A program made the position numbers and the translations under genes. Below the pieces are notes generated by a model. The model was not told the origin of the DNA. It saw only the letters and a program-made list of their open reading frames with translations, and made no database searches. A DNA stretch of 64,000 bases from Halarsenatibacter silvermanii (GTDB lineage: Bacteria > Bacillota > Halanaerobiia > Halanaerobiales > Halarsenatibacteraceae): assembly GCF_900103135.1 (NCBI RefSeq), contig NZ_FNGO01000007.1, positions 55,136-119,135 on the forward strand, in the 5' to 3' direction. Below, in pieces: positions 53,540 through 61,516 of the stretch (its first letter is position 1; every line of letters starts with the position of its first letter).

Positions 53540-54565
53540 ATGATTTATAAAAAAGCCTTTCTGACAATAATGGTGATTATGGTATTTGTGGTTTTTTCTT
53601 TTACGACAGCTCTGGCTTTTCCGGCAGACACACCGGCTGAAGATGTTACAGACAGCAGCGATCATCCTTTAATCTCCCGCTTTCCCGGATCCTATATCAG
53701 ATTTTACGAGAGTAAAGATTATGATGAGTTTACCCTTCCTTTTAGTGAGCTGGAAACAGCGGAATTCGAGGATGAATATGAAGAATTTGCGGATAAAGAT
53801 CTAAGACTTGAAGGCAAAATAACCCAGCATTTTTATGTGGTACCTGAAAGGCATTCCTCGCTGGAAATATTCAGAAATTATGAGCAAGCTTTAAAAGAAA
53901 ATAATTTTGAAATTTTAGTTCAAAAAGATGCTGATGTGGATGAGTGGTTCAGCAGACCGCTTTATGAACAGGTAAACTTCCAGGATGCTTCTGAAACCAG
54001 TTTTGAAGGCCTGGATCCTGATAAACAAAGTGGCCGCTACCTGATGGCTAAACTGAGCCGGGCCGAGGGTGATGTCCATATATCTATCTTTACCGCCCGA
54101 CATGGTTATTATGGAGGAAGCTGGCCTGACGGACAGCCGGCAGTTTTCCAGGTTGTCGTGGAGGAAACCGAGCTTGATACTGGTTTAATTGACATGGAAA
54201 GCGTCATGCAGGATATAGAAAGCAAAGGTAAAGCAGCTATTTACGGTATCCACTTTGAAGTAGATAATGATGAAATCGAAGATGAATCAGTGCCAACCAT
54301 AGAAAAAATTGCAGAGCTTTTAAAAGAAAATCCTGACCTGGAACTCAATGTTGTAGGACATACAGATAGTACCGGAAATTTAGATTACAATATTGATCTG
54401 TCAGAAAGAAGAGCTGAATCTCTGGTAGAATTCCTTGTAAATAATCATAATATAGATAAAGACCGACTTAGTTCCTTTGGAGTCGGCCCCCTTGCTCCTC
54501 AGGCTACCAACGAGACAGAAGAAGGAAGAGAGCAAAATCGCAGGGTGGAATTAGTTAAGCCTTGA
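53540..54565 (+). CDS. OmpA-family outer-membrane/peptidoglycan-binding protein
   Basis: A 341-residue exported protein with a signal peptide (residues 1-27, ending ALA-F). It has an N-terminal domain of unknown type (about 40-215) and a C-terminal OmpA-like domain (about 235-341: IHFEVDNDEIE, VVGHTDSTGNLDYNIDLSERRA, NRRVELV) that binds peptidoglycan. The domain implies an outer membrane, supporting a diderm cell. It would tether the envelope layers. The N-terminal domain has no transmembrane barrel, so it may be periplasmic. Confidence 0.85.
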   Translation: MIYKKAFLTIMVIMVFVVFSFTTALAFPADTPAEDVTDSSDHPLISRFPGSYIRFYESKDYDEFTLPFSELETAEFEDEYEEFADKDLRLEGKITQHFYVVPERHSSLEIFRNYEQALKENNFEILVQKDADVDEWFSRPLYEQVNFQDASETSFEGLDPDKQSGRYLMAKLSRAEGDVHISIFTARHGYYGGSWPDGQPAVFQVVVEETELDTGLIDMESVMQDIESKGKAAIYGIHFEVDNDEIEDESVPTIEKIAELLKENPDLELNVVGHTDSTGNLDYNIDLSERRAESLVEFLVNNHNIDKDRLSSFGVGPLAPQATNETEEGREQNRRVELVKP

Positions 54566-54691
54566 TTAAATTTGCACCCCATTGATTAAGTGATTAAGCG
54601 CCGGAGTCTCACGCGAGATACCTTGCTGAAAGCAAAATAAATCTTTTTGAAAATGAGAAGTTATTTATACTCCCCTGAGGAGGCCGATAAA

Positions 54692-55396
54692 ATGAAAGTT
54701 AAAAGCAGATTAACTGCCGGGATCACTTTATTTATTATGATCGCTGTTCTGTTTATCGTCCTAACCGCTGGCTTTAATCCCCTGCAGGCTCAGGATAACC
54801 CGGAAGATATATCGATGGAACAACTTGAGACTCCCACAGAATTGAGCGAGTTAATTGAGCTCTTCCACAGTCTGGAGTATAGCGTGAAAGTACATTCTCA
54901 GGGACAGTTAACACAGGATTCTCTCATAAATTATCAGTATGAAGGATCCGAGACCCTCCAGGGAGTAGAAACCGAAGTTTTATCTTTCACCATGACAGGT
55001 GTCGAAGAACAGCTTTCTTCGCTCAAGGTCTGGTTTGATGGGGAAGAAGTTCGCCAGATGGAAGTTGATGGGGAATTTATACCGGCAGAAATGGCTGAAA
55101 TGATGAAGGATACAGTGCTGCGGTCAGTAATGTTTCCCTTTTACAATTTTGCAGAATTTGCTGCAGAGGACTTGAGTAAATTGGGGGATGTCAGCAGGAG
55201 CAGAGAAGAGATAGCTGGAGAGGAAGTGGACATCGTCCGCATAGAGATACAGGATAGACCAGAATATGAAATAGATAATGCTGTAACCAGGCTGGCCGAG
55301 TTTGAGGATTTTATGATGGTAATCAGCTATGATTTTTCTTCTTCGGAGCAGGATATGGAAATTCAGTTTGCCATTGAATCGCTTGAATTTCGTTGA
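54692..55396 (+). CDS. Exported protein of unknown function
   Basis: A 234-residue protein with a signal peptide or anchor (KVKSRLTAGITLFIMIAVLFIVLTAGF, cut after LQA). The mature part is rich in beta strand, consistent with a lipoprotein-carrier-like (LolA/LolB-type) fold, for example YEGSETLQGVETEVLSF and SLKVWFDGEEVRQMEVDG, but the match is by pattern only. The ATG at 54692 follows GAGGAGG; an earlier ATG (54647) has no ribosome site. It pairs with the OmpA-type gene as an envelope set. Confidence 0.6.
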   Translation: MKVKSRLTAGITLFIMIAVLFIVLTAGFNPLQAQDNPEDISMEQLETPTELSELIELFHSLEYSVKVHSQGQLTQDSLINYQYEGSETLQGVETEVLSFTMTGVEEQLSSLKVWFDGEEVRQMEVDGEFIPAEMAEMMKDTVLRSVMFPFYNFAEFAAEDLSKLGDVSRSREEIAGEEVDIVRIEIQDRPEYEIDNAVTRLAEFEDFMMVISYDFSSSEQDMEIQFAIESLEFR

Positions 55397-55502
55397 ATTT
55401 CTGGATTTTTCGGCAGTAAAGAATTGAAGCATATATTCAATTGTTATGGCTTTAGCTCATATAATTCAATTTGGACCAATTTAATTACAGGCCTAAATTG
55501 TG

Positions 55503-55535
55503 AGCTGGGGGATTAATTTCCTCCAGCTTTTTTTA
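55503..55535 (+). terminator. Intrinsic terminator
   Basis: AGCTGGGGG (55503) pairs with CCTCCAGCT (55520) with one bulge, followed by TTTTTTT. It closes the OmpA/exported-protein unit. Confidence 0.75.
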
Positions 55536-55720
55536 TTCGCCAAATACATTCTTTTGTGATGACTGAACCTATTAAAAGTGGAGAAAATGTTTTAATCAAA
55601 GAATTCAGCCCTGGAGCTGAAAATTTTTGAGGTGCAGGTATCCCAACAATCATAAAAAGTTAAAGAAAATCTAATAAGTTTTCACAGGTGTAGAAATTAA
55701 AATATTTTCAGGTGATAAAA
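55536..55720. other. A/T-rich intergenic region before the Rpn gene
   Basis: Nothing gene-like is seen between the terminator and the promoter of the Rpn gene. Two short open stretches have no start with a ribosome site. Confidence 0.45.
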
Positions 55721-55749
55721 TTAACTTCCCGATAGGTATGTGGTATAAT
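55721..55749 (+). promoter_or_regulatory. Sigma-70-type promoter for the Rpn gene
   Basis: TTAACT (55721-55726), a 17-base spacer and a perfect TATAAT (55744-55749) lie 31 bases before the Rpn ATG. The -35 matches consensus at four of six bases. Confidence 0.6.
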
Positions 55750-55779
55750 AATATTGCGAAATAAAGTGAAGGTGATAAA

Positions 55780-56754
55780 ATGTCAATGAAATATACGCCC
55801 CACGATGAGCTATTCAAGCATGTAATGGGACATCCGGAGACTACCAAAAATTTTATAAGGGAATATCTACCTGAAAAAATAGTAGATAAGGTTGATTTGT
55901 CGCTTTTTAAGGATAAAACTGAGGAATATACTGACGAAAAGTTGGATGATTACAGAACGGATTTGGTGTTCAAAACTAAGCTGGAAGATGGGCAGGATGC
56001 TTATTTCTACTTTCTTTTCGAACACAAAAGCAGTCCTGACAGAAATACGGTATTTCAGTTACTCAGGTATATGACATTAATCTGGGAAAAAGCTTTTGAA
56101 GAGAAAGAAGAATATCCAGTCATACTACCCATTCTATTTTACCACGGAGAAACTGATTGGAATTATGGGGAGTCACTGGATGAAGTGCTGACAGATGTTC
56201 CTGACTGGGCGGAAAGATTTACTCCTTATTTTGACTATCAGGTGTACGAAACTCATAAATCTGAAAAAGAATCTGATGACCCTTTGTTTCAAGCTTACAC
56301 TCTTCTTTTGGAAGCTGCTCAGTTGTATGATGAACAGGCAAAAATTGTTAATGCTTTAAGAGAAGCGCTGAATTTTTTCGATAAGGCCGTGGAAAAATTC
56401 AATATATCAGAAGAATTTAAGTATGTTTTTCGTTACATCATTGCTGCGATTGAGCTGCCGCCTCATTTGATGCAAAAAATTGTAAATGAAGAATTCCCCG
56501 AAAGGAGGGAAAAATTTATGGCTATGGCAGAAAAGTTACGCGAAGAAGGTAGGAAAGAAGGTAGAAAAGAAGGCAGTAGAGATACGTTAAACCTCATGAA
56601 GGAAACTATTAAAAAAATGAAAAACAAATTTGGCAGTGATAAAACTATTGATTTGGTATTAGAAATTGAAGATTCTGATGTAAATAAGTTAGAGGAAATT
56701 AATACTGCGATTGAGAAAGCAGATAGCATTGAAGAATTAAGGGAAATGATTTAG
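55780..56754 (+). CDS. Rpn-family recombination-promoting nuclease / putative transposase
   Basis: A 324-residue PD-(D/E)XK nuclease of the RpnC/YhgA type. Landmarks are HDELFKHVMGHPE at the start, D65 in YRTDLVF and E84 with a following K in FLFEHKSSPDR. The nuclease domain covers residues 1-100, with a helical middle and a Lys/Glu/Gly-rich C-terminal tail (REEGRKEGRKEGSRD) leading to a small helical domain. Rpn proteins are DNase toxins implicated in phage defence. A strong internal ribosome site near residue 240 suggests a separate C-terminal product. Confidence 0.85.
   Translation: MSMKYTPHDELFKHVMGHPETTKNFIREYLPEKIVDKVDLSLFKDKTEEYTDEKLDDYRTDLVFKTKLEDGQDAYFYFLFEHKSSPDRNTVFQLLRYMTLIWEKAFEEKEEYPVILPILFYHGETDWNYGESLDEVLTDVPDWAERFTPYFDYQVYETHKSEKESDDPLFQAYTLLLEAAQLYDEQAKIVNALREALNFFDKAVEKFNISEEFKYVFRYIIAAIELPPHLMQKIVNEEFPERREKFMAMAEKLREEGRKEGRKEGSRDTLNLMKETIKKMKNKFGSDKTIDLVLEIEDSDVNKLEEINTAIEKADSIEELREMI
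56518..56754 (+). CDS. Putative internally initiated Rpn small product (RpnS-like)
   Basis: Within the Rpn frame, AAAGGAGGG (56501-56509) lies eight bases before ATG 56518. This would make a 78-residue protein of the tail alone (MAMAEKLREEGRKEG..., ending SIEELREMI). In studied Rpn systems such an intragenic small product acts as the antitoxin. The signal in the sequence is strong; the expression is inferred. Confidence 0.55.
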   Translation: MAMAEKLREEGRKEGRKEGSRDTLNLMKETIKKMKNKFGSDKTIDLVLEIEDSDVNKLEEINTAIEKADSIEELREMI

Positions 56755-56976
56755 ATGACCATTGAAAAAAAGTTACGTGAAGAAGGAAGGAAAGAAGGAA
56801 AAGAAAAAACCTATGATATTTTAGTGCAAATCACTTCAAAATTTGGAGAGTTGAATCCAACTACCATTAAGAAAGTAAAGAAGCTGGATAAGCAATCAAA
56901 ACTTACTGAAGTAGAAAATGTTTTATACGATTCTGAAACATCAGAAGAATTTGAAAAGAAAATTGATAGCATTTAA
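56755..56976 (+). CDS. Small protein duplicating the Rpn C-terminal tail
   Basis: A 73-residue protein whose ATG directly abuts the Rpn stop codon. It begins EKKLREEGRKEGKEKTYDIL and continues into a helical part with the same layout as the Rpn tail (KFGELNPTTIKKVKKL, compare KFGSDKTIDLVLEI). The junction ATTTAGATGACC has no separate ribosome site, so reinitiation is likely. It could be a free-standing antitoxin paralogue or the leftover of a second Rpn gene. Confidence 0.6.
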   Translation: MTIEKKLREEGRKEGKEKTYDILVQITSKFGELNPTTIKKVKKLDKQSKLTEVENVLYDSETSEEFEKKIDSI

Positions 56977-57117
56977 TTTCAGTTTATGCCTCTAAAGGCT
57001 TTAAAAAAGACAGACATTTGTATTCCCTAAATGTTCTAAATAAATCTTGCTAAGAAGAAGGTTGGTGTTTTGTAAGACAATTGATGGAAAACCGGGAGAT
57101 GAAGGTGGAAAATTTTA

Positions 57118-57450
57118 GTGTTTTTAACATCTATTATTATGCTGCTGTTTTGTTTTTTTCTGGCCTTTCCGCTTCTGCAGATTCCCCGGCTGCCGCCTGC
57201 GGCCGCTGCCTCCGGGTATGATTTAGAGACATCTCCGGCTTCACTCAACCCCGATCCGGACCCGGGCCAGCTGGAGATATTCAGCTGGTGGACAGCTCCC
57301 GGCGAAGAAGAAGGGCTGGCCTGGCTCATGCAGTTCTTTCAGCAGGAATTATTAGCAGAGAAAACAGAAGCCGGCATTTTTGCCGGCTTAATTTTTTACC
57401 TGGAAACTTGTTATTTCGCAGTTAAGGAAGGAATCAGGAAAAATTATTAG
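57118..57450 (+). pseudogene. Truncated sugar-binding protein gene (N-terminal remnant)
   Basis: The 110-codon frame starts (GTG, with GAAGGTGG) with a signal peptide (FLTSIIMLLFCFFLAFPLL) and the opening strand of a family 1 solute-binding protein: LEIFSWWTAPGEEEGLAWLM, as in glucose/mannose-type binding proteins. After about residue 75 the similarity ends at a hairpin terminator that is read through as coding (EKTEAGIFAGLIF). The middle and end of the gene therefore appear deleted, leaving the start and the terminator. No transporter genes are nearby. Confidence 0.6.
57368..57397 (+). terminator. Intrinsic terminator inside the truncated binding-protein frame
   Basis: AAGCCGGCA (57368-57376) pairs with TGCCGGCTT (57381-57389) across a TTTT loop, followed by AATTTTTT. 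It was probably the 3' end of the deleted gene. Confidence 0.75.
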
Positions 57451-57495
57451 AATTATAAGATAACAGGTAAACGCAAATATGAAGAAGGTGACAAA

Positions 57496-58557
57496 ATGAT
57501 TAATCTTATTGGCCTGGCCATTATTATATTATTCTGCCTGATTGCTGTTATACTGGGGATAATTCTGTACAATCACTGGAGTAAAACCCGTTATAATCAG
57601 AAATTGGAGCAGAAAAAAGAAAGGTGGGAGCCTGCTTTATACGAGTATTTAGCCGGCGAGAAGGAAGCTGAAGAATTATCTGCGGAACTGGACGGCGACA
57701 GCAAAATTTTAAAGGATTTTTTAATGCCCTATTTAAAAAATCTTCGGGGGGAAGATCATGACAGGCTGGTGAATCTGGCCCGAACGGCAGGGGTTACCGA
57801 CCATTATCTGCAGAAATTAAAAAAAGGCAGCAAAAAGGAAAAAATAAAGGCTGCCAATTTTCTGGGCAAGGTCAGGGATAAGCAGGCTCTGCCGGTATTA
57901 AAAGAGATTCTCATCGATGAGGACAGCGATTTAATGATCGCGGCTGCCTGGGCGGCCGCTGAAATAGCGGATAAGGAGTATTTTACCCTGGTTTTAAAAA
58001 AAGTAATAAATGAAACTCATATGACCTACGAAGGTATTACTGAGTTATTGACCAAATTTGATATACAGATCTGTGAAGAGATCACCGAGCTGCTTTCGGG
58101 CTGGCTGAAAGCTGATAGCGATCTGGAAGATACCTACCAGTCTTCCAAAGAGATCATCGTATCTCTGCTGATCGATCTTTTGGGGCATTTCAATTATGTT
58201 CGGGCCTCTTCTTTGCTGGAAGATATCTTGAAAAAGGAGGATAATTCGGAGATTATTATTCATATTTTTAAAGCCTTAATTAAGATAGGCCAGCCTATTG
58301 ATACTGATCTGGAGCCGTACTTACAACATGAAAACTGGGTGGTGAGAAGTCAGGCGGTGAAATATGCTGGAATTGTGGGAGAGGACAAATATTTAGCTGA
58401 ATATACAAAATTGCTGAAAGAAGATAATAATTGGTGGGTTAAATATTATGCAGGCGAGACGATTTTGAAAATTGGAGAAACTGAAATTCTGGAAACTCTC
58501 GCTGGAACTCAGGCTGCTGGTTCCCGGATGAGCGAGTATATTCTCAATAAAGAATAG
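57496..58557 (+). CDS. Membrane-anchored HEAT-repeat protein
   Basis: A 353-residue protein with one N-terminal membrane helix (residues 5-27) and then an alpha-solenoid of HEAT-type repeats (for example ALPVLKEILIDEDSDLMIAAAWAAAEI, about 135-160, and a further pair at 265-345). Such proteins act as scaffolds. It opens a five-gene, same-strand exopolysaccharide-type locus and precedes the glycosyltransferase by 53 bases, so a role in assembling or regulating the synthase at the membrane is likely but inferred. Confidence 0.8.
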   Translation: MINLIGLAIIILFCLIAVILGIILYNHWSKTRYNQKLEQKKERWEPALYEYLAGEKEAEELSAELDGDSKILKDFLMPYLKNLRGEDHDRLVNLARTAGVTDHYLQKLKKGSKKEKIKAANFLGKVRDKQALPVLKEILIDEDSDLMIAAAWAAAEIADKEYFTLVLKKVINETHMTYEGITELLTKFDIQICEEITELLSGWLKADSDLEDTYQSSKEIIVSLLIDLLGHFNYVRASSLLEDILKKEDNSEIIIHIFKALIKIGQPIDTDLEPYLQHENWVVRSQAVKYAGIVGEDKYLAEYTKLLKEDNNWWVKYYAGETILKIGETEILETLAGTQAAGSRMSEYILNKE

Positions 58558-58610
58558 AGATTAGATAATTTACAGAGTTTAGTAAAATTTCAAACAGGAG
58601 TTAGTTATAT

Positions 58611-60029
58611 ATGGAGCTGCTGGAATACATAATTTTAAGAATGGATTATCTGGCTATTATTTTCTTTGCTATCATAAATGGTTCCTACATTCTGTTGAAT
58701 ATAGCAGCTTTTTTTTCCATCCGTCAGAGCTGGTTTTTTCAGAGTGTGGCAGATTACGAAAAAACTTTTCGGAGTGAGTTTTATAAACCGCTAAGCATTA
58801 TTGTGCCGGCTTATAATGAAGCAGAAACCATTAATGAAAACATCAAATCCATTCTGGCACTTCAGTATCCAGAGTTTGAAATTGTAGTGATCAATGATGG
58901 TTCTAAAGATGATACAATTGATAGGCTTAAGAATGAATTTGATCTAATACCCTCCAGCCGGGTGGAAACTGCTGAGCTGGAAACTGAGGAGATAAAGGAA
59001 ATATATAAGTCGCCTGATTATCCTCAGCTGACGGTGGTTGATAAATGTAATGGTGGGAAAGCCGATGCTCTTAATGCCGGCATTAATGTTGCTCAATTTC
59101 CTCTCGTCTGTAATATTGATGCCGATTCTTTGATCGATGGTGAAGCTCTATTAAAGGTAGTGGAACCTTTCACCAATGACTGGAGAGTTGTGGCAGCCGG
59201 GGGCAGTATAAGGATCGCCAATGATTGTGAAATCAAAGGAGGACAGGTGCAGAAGGTCAGATTGAGCTCCCGACCTCTGGTGATTTTTCAGGTAGTTGAA
59301 TATCTCCGGGCTTTTCTTTTCGGACGCGTGGGCTGGGCGGCCATAAATAGTTTATTGATAATTTCCGGAGCTTTTGGGGTTTTCAAGCGCAAATATCTGG
59401 TTGAGGCCGGGGGATACAGCACCGATACCGTGGGGGAAGATATGGAGCTGGTATTAAAATTAACCCGGTATATTAAAAATTACGGTCGGGAGCTAAAAAT
59501 TGTGTTTTTGCCCGATCCGGTCTGCTGGACGCAGGTGCCTGAAGACAGGAAAAGTCTGGGCAAACAAAGGCGTAGATGGCAGCGGGGGCTGGGAGAAAGC
59601 CTGGCCAAAAATAAGGAGATGTTTTTCAATCCCCGTTATGGTCTAAAAGGTCTGATAGCTTTTCCCTTTTTTGTTTTCGTGGAGTTTTTAAGCCCCATCT
59701 TTGAATTTACCGGTTATGCGGTGGTTTTACTGTCTTTGATTCTGGGCATCGGCAATATACAAATTTACAGTTTATTTTTCCTGACGGCAATTTTGCTGGG
59801 CGTACTGCTGTCCACTCTTTCTATCCTATTTGAGGAGCTGACTTTTCGTAAATATACAGGTCTGAAAGATATTTTGAAGTTATTCACTTTTGGCTTCCTG
59901 GAAAATTTTGGCTACAGACAGCTGCACACCTGGTGGCGCCTGCAGGGAATTTTTGATATAATTCGAGGCAGAAGTGATTGGGGCGAACAAAAAAGAAAAA
60001 AATTCAGCAGCCAGGAAGACGATTATTAA
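58611..60029 (+). CDS. Family 2 processive glycosyltransferase (BcsA/PgaC-like)
   Basis: A 472-residue membrane glycosyltransferase that should polymerise a beta-linked polysaccharide from a UDP-sugar while exporting it. The GT2 motifs are present: VPAYNEAETI, VVINDGSKDDT, NIDADS (the D-x-D), GEDMEL (the catalytic ED) and QRRRWQRG. Membrane helices lie at about residues 13-38 and in the C-terminal third (345-420). No PilZ domain follows, so c-di-GMP is not bound by this protein. It is followed at 16 bases by a receiver domain gene. Confidence 0.88.
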   Translation: MELLEYIILRMDYLAIIFFAIINGSYILLNIAAFFSIRQSWFFQSVADYEKTFRSEFYKPLSIIVPAYNEAETINENIKSILALQYPEFEIVVINDGSKDDTIDRLKNEFDLIPSSRVETAELETEEIKEIYKSPDYPQLTVVDKCNGGKADALNAGINVAQFPLVCNIDADSLIDGEALLKVVEPFTNDWRVVAAGGSIRIANDCEIKGGQVQKVRLSSRPLVIFQVVEYLRAFLFGRVGWAAINSLLIISGAFGVFKRKYLVEAGGYSTDTVGEDMELVLKLTRYIKNYGRELKIVFLPDPVCWTQVPEDRKSLGKQRRRWQRGLGESLAKNKEMFFNPRYGLKGLIAFPFFVFVEFLSPIFEFTGYAVVLLSLILGIGNIQIYSLFFLTAILLGVLLSTLSILFEELTFRKYTGLKDILKLFTFGFLENFGYRQLHTWWRLQGIFDIIRGRSDWGEQKRKKFSSQEDDY

Positions 60030-60045
60030 ATGGCAGGTGAAATAG

Positions 60046-60417
60046 ATGGCCGATGATAAAGATATTAAGATTTTGGTGGCGGAGGATGAGCCTTCTGTCC
60101 GCAGGCTTATCTGCTTTAAACTAAAAAAAGAGGATTTTATAGTCGATGAGGTGGAAGATGGCCAGGAGGCCATGAAAAAATTGCGCTCCGAATCCTATGA
60201 TGTTTTGATACTGGATCTGATGCTGCCCATGCTCGATGGGCTGCAGATTTTAAAGAAAATAAATAAGGAAAATATTGATATCGCGGTGTTGATCCTGTCG
60301 GCCAAAAGTCAGGAGAAGGATATCACCCGGGGTTTTGAGCTGGGTGCTGATGATTATATCACCAAACCCTTTAAACCGCAGGAATTAATTATCAGGCTGA
60401 AAAAACTGCTAAACTGA
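60046..60417 (+). CDS. Stand-alone response regulator receiver domain
   Basis: A 123-residue CheY-like receiver with no output domain. The acidic pair E13/D14, the phosphoacceptor D57 (LILDLMLP), S85 and K107 (YITKPF) are all in place. It lies inside the polysaccharide locus, so it probably controls synthase activity by protein contact in response to a distant kinase. No kinase is encoded in this locus. Confidence 0.9.
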   Translation: MADDKDIKILVAEDEPSVRRLICFKLKKEDFIVDEVEDGQEAMKKLRSESYDVLILDLMLPMLDGLQILKKINKENIDIAVLILSAKSQEKDITRGFELGADDYITKPFKPQELIIRLKKLLN

Positions 60418-60430
60418 GTGGTGACTATTT

Positions 60431-61510
60431 TTGCATTACATCGGTGACAAATTTTTAAATACAATGCTGCTGATTCTATTTTTATTCGTATCTCTTTTGT
60501 TTCTTTTTTCCGGCGGCGGGATAGTATCTGCAGAAACCGTCGAAGTTACCGGCCATCACATCAGCCGGGAATCTCTGCTGGAGAGAGGCGAATTAACTGC
60601 TGAGATAGATATAGAAAATCTGACCGAAGACGATCGGGAAATATGGCTGGGATATAGCCTCTTCGATCCCCGGGGAGAATGGCATGATATCGAACCCGGG
60701 AAAATTAAGATCAGGGCAAATTCCGGCAAAACAGTTGAAATCGCAGAAGAGATTTTTCCGGGAGCAGAAATTTTGGCCGGAGAATATCTGTTTGTGGCAG
60801 CAGCCTGGGATGAACATCCGGAGGATGGCGGCATAAGGCTGAGCGATATGAGAAAAAGAGAGAAGATAACTGCTGAAGATGGTGACAGGGTGAGGGAGAG
60901 AGATAAAGGTGAGGACGAAGATTTGGGCCTGAAATTTAGCGGACATGAGTTTTTGAAGGCCGGACATAGGCTGGGCAGAGGCTGGCTTAATCCTGAAAAT
61001 GTGAAGCTGGAAAATCAGCGGCTAAAAATATCATCTCCGGCCGATAGTTTGCAGGGAGGAGAGGTCAGAACGGAAGATTACTTTTCCTATGGTTCTTACA
61101 GCGTGAAATTGAAATCCGATTATGCCCCCGGTTCTTTTTCCGCTTTTTTTCTCTATGAGGATGTGGATTATAAAAATGATGAAATCGACATCGAAATATA
61201 TAATGACGGCAGCCGCCAGATAGATTTTGTTACCTTTGTTGAGGGGGAGAAAACCAACCATGAAAAAGCGGAACTTCCCTTTGATCCCGCCTCGGATTTT
61301 CATGAATACCGCATTGTTTATTTGCCGGACCGGATAAATTTTTATGTGGAAGATGAACTGATGGCCAGTTTTGACAGTGATCTTCCGGATGATGAGATGC
61401 GGATAATGGCAAATCACTGGTGGCCTAACTGGCTGGAAGCGGAAAGGAAACAGCCGGCCAGCGAGATATATATAAAACAATTAGATTTTCAGGAATTAAG
61501 GGAGCGTTAA
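60431..61510 (+). CDS. Secreted GH16-type glycoside hydrolase
   Basis: A 359-residue exported protein. A signal peptide (about residues 12-36, ending SAE) is followed by a small beta domain (38-140), an acidic linker and a GH16 laminarinase/licheninase-type domain (about 165-355). The catalytic motif is E251-I-D253-I-E255 (DEIDIEIY), with YFSYGSYSVKLKSDY and HWWPNWLE flanking it. It would trim or release the polysaccharide made by the adjacent synthase. The start is a TTG at 60431, or possibly the ATG at 60464. Confidence 0.82.
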   Translation: MHYIGDKFLNTMLLILFLFVSLLFLFSGGGIVSAETVEVTGHHISRESLLERGELTAEIDIENLTEDDREIWLGYSLFDPRGEWHDIEPGKIKIRANSGKTVEIAEEIFPGAEILAGEYLFVAAAWDEHPEDGGIRLSDMRKREKITAEDGDRVRERDKGEDEDLGLKFSGHEFLKAGHRLGRGWLNPENVKLENQRLKISSPADSLQGGEVRTEDYFSYGSYSVKLKSDYAPGSFSAFFLYEDVDYKNDEIDIEIYNDGSRQIDFVTFVEGEKTNHEKAELPFDPASDFHEYRIVYLPDRINFYVEDELMASFDSDLPDDEMRIMANHWWPNWLEAERKQPASEIYIKQLDFQELRER

Positions 61511-61516
61511 TTACTT

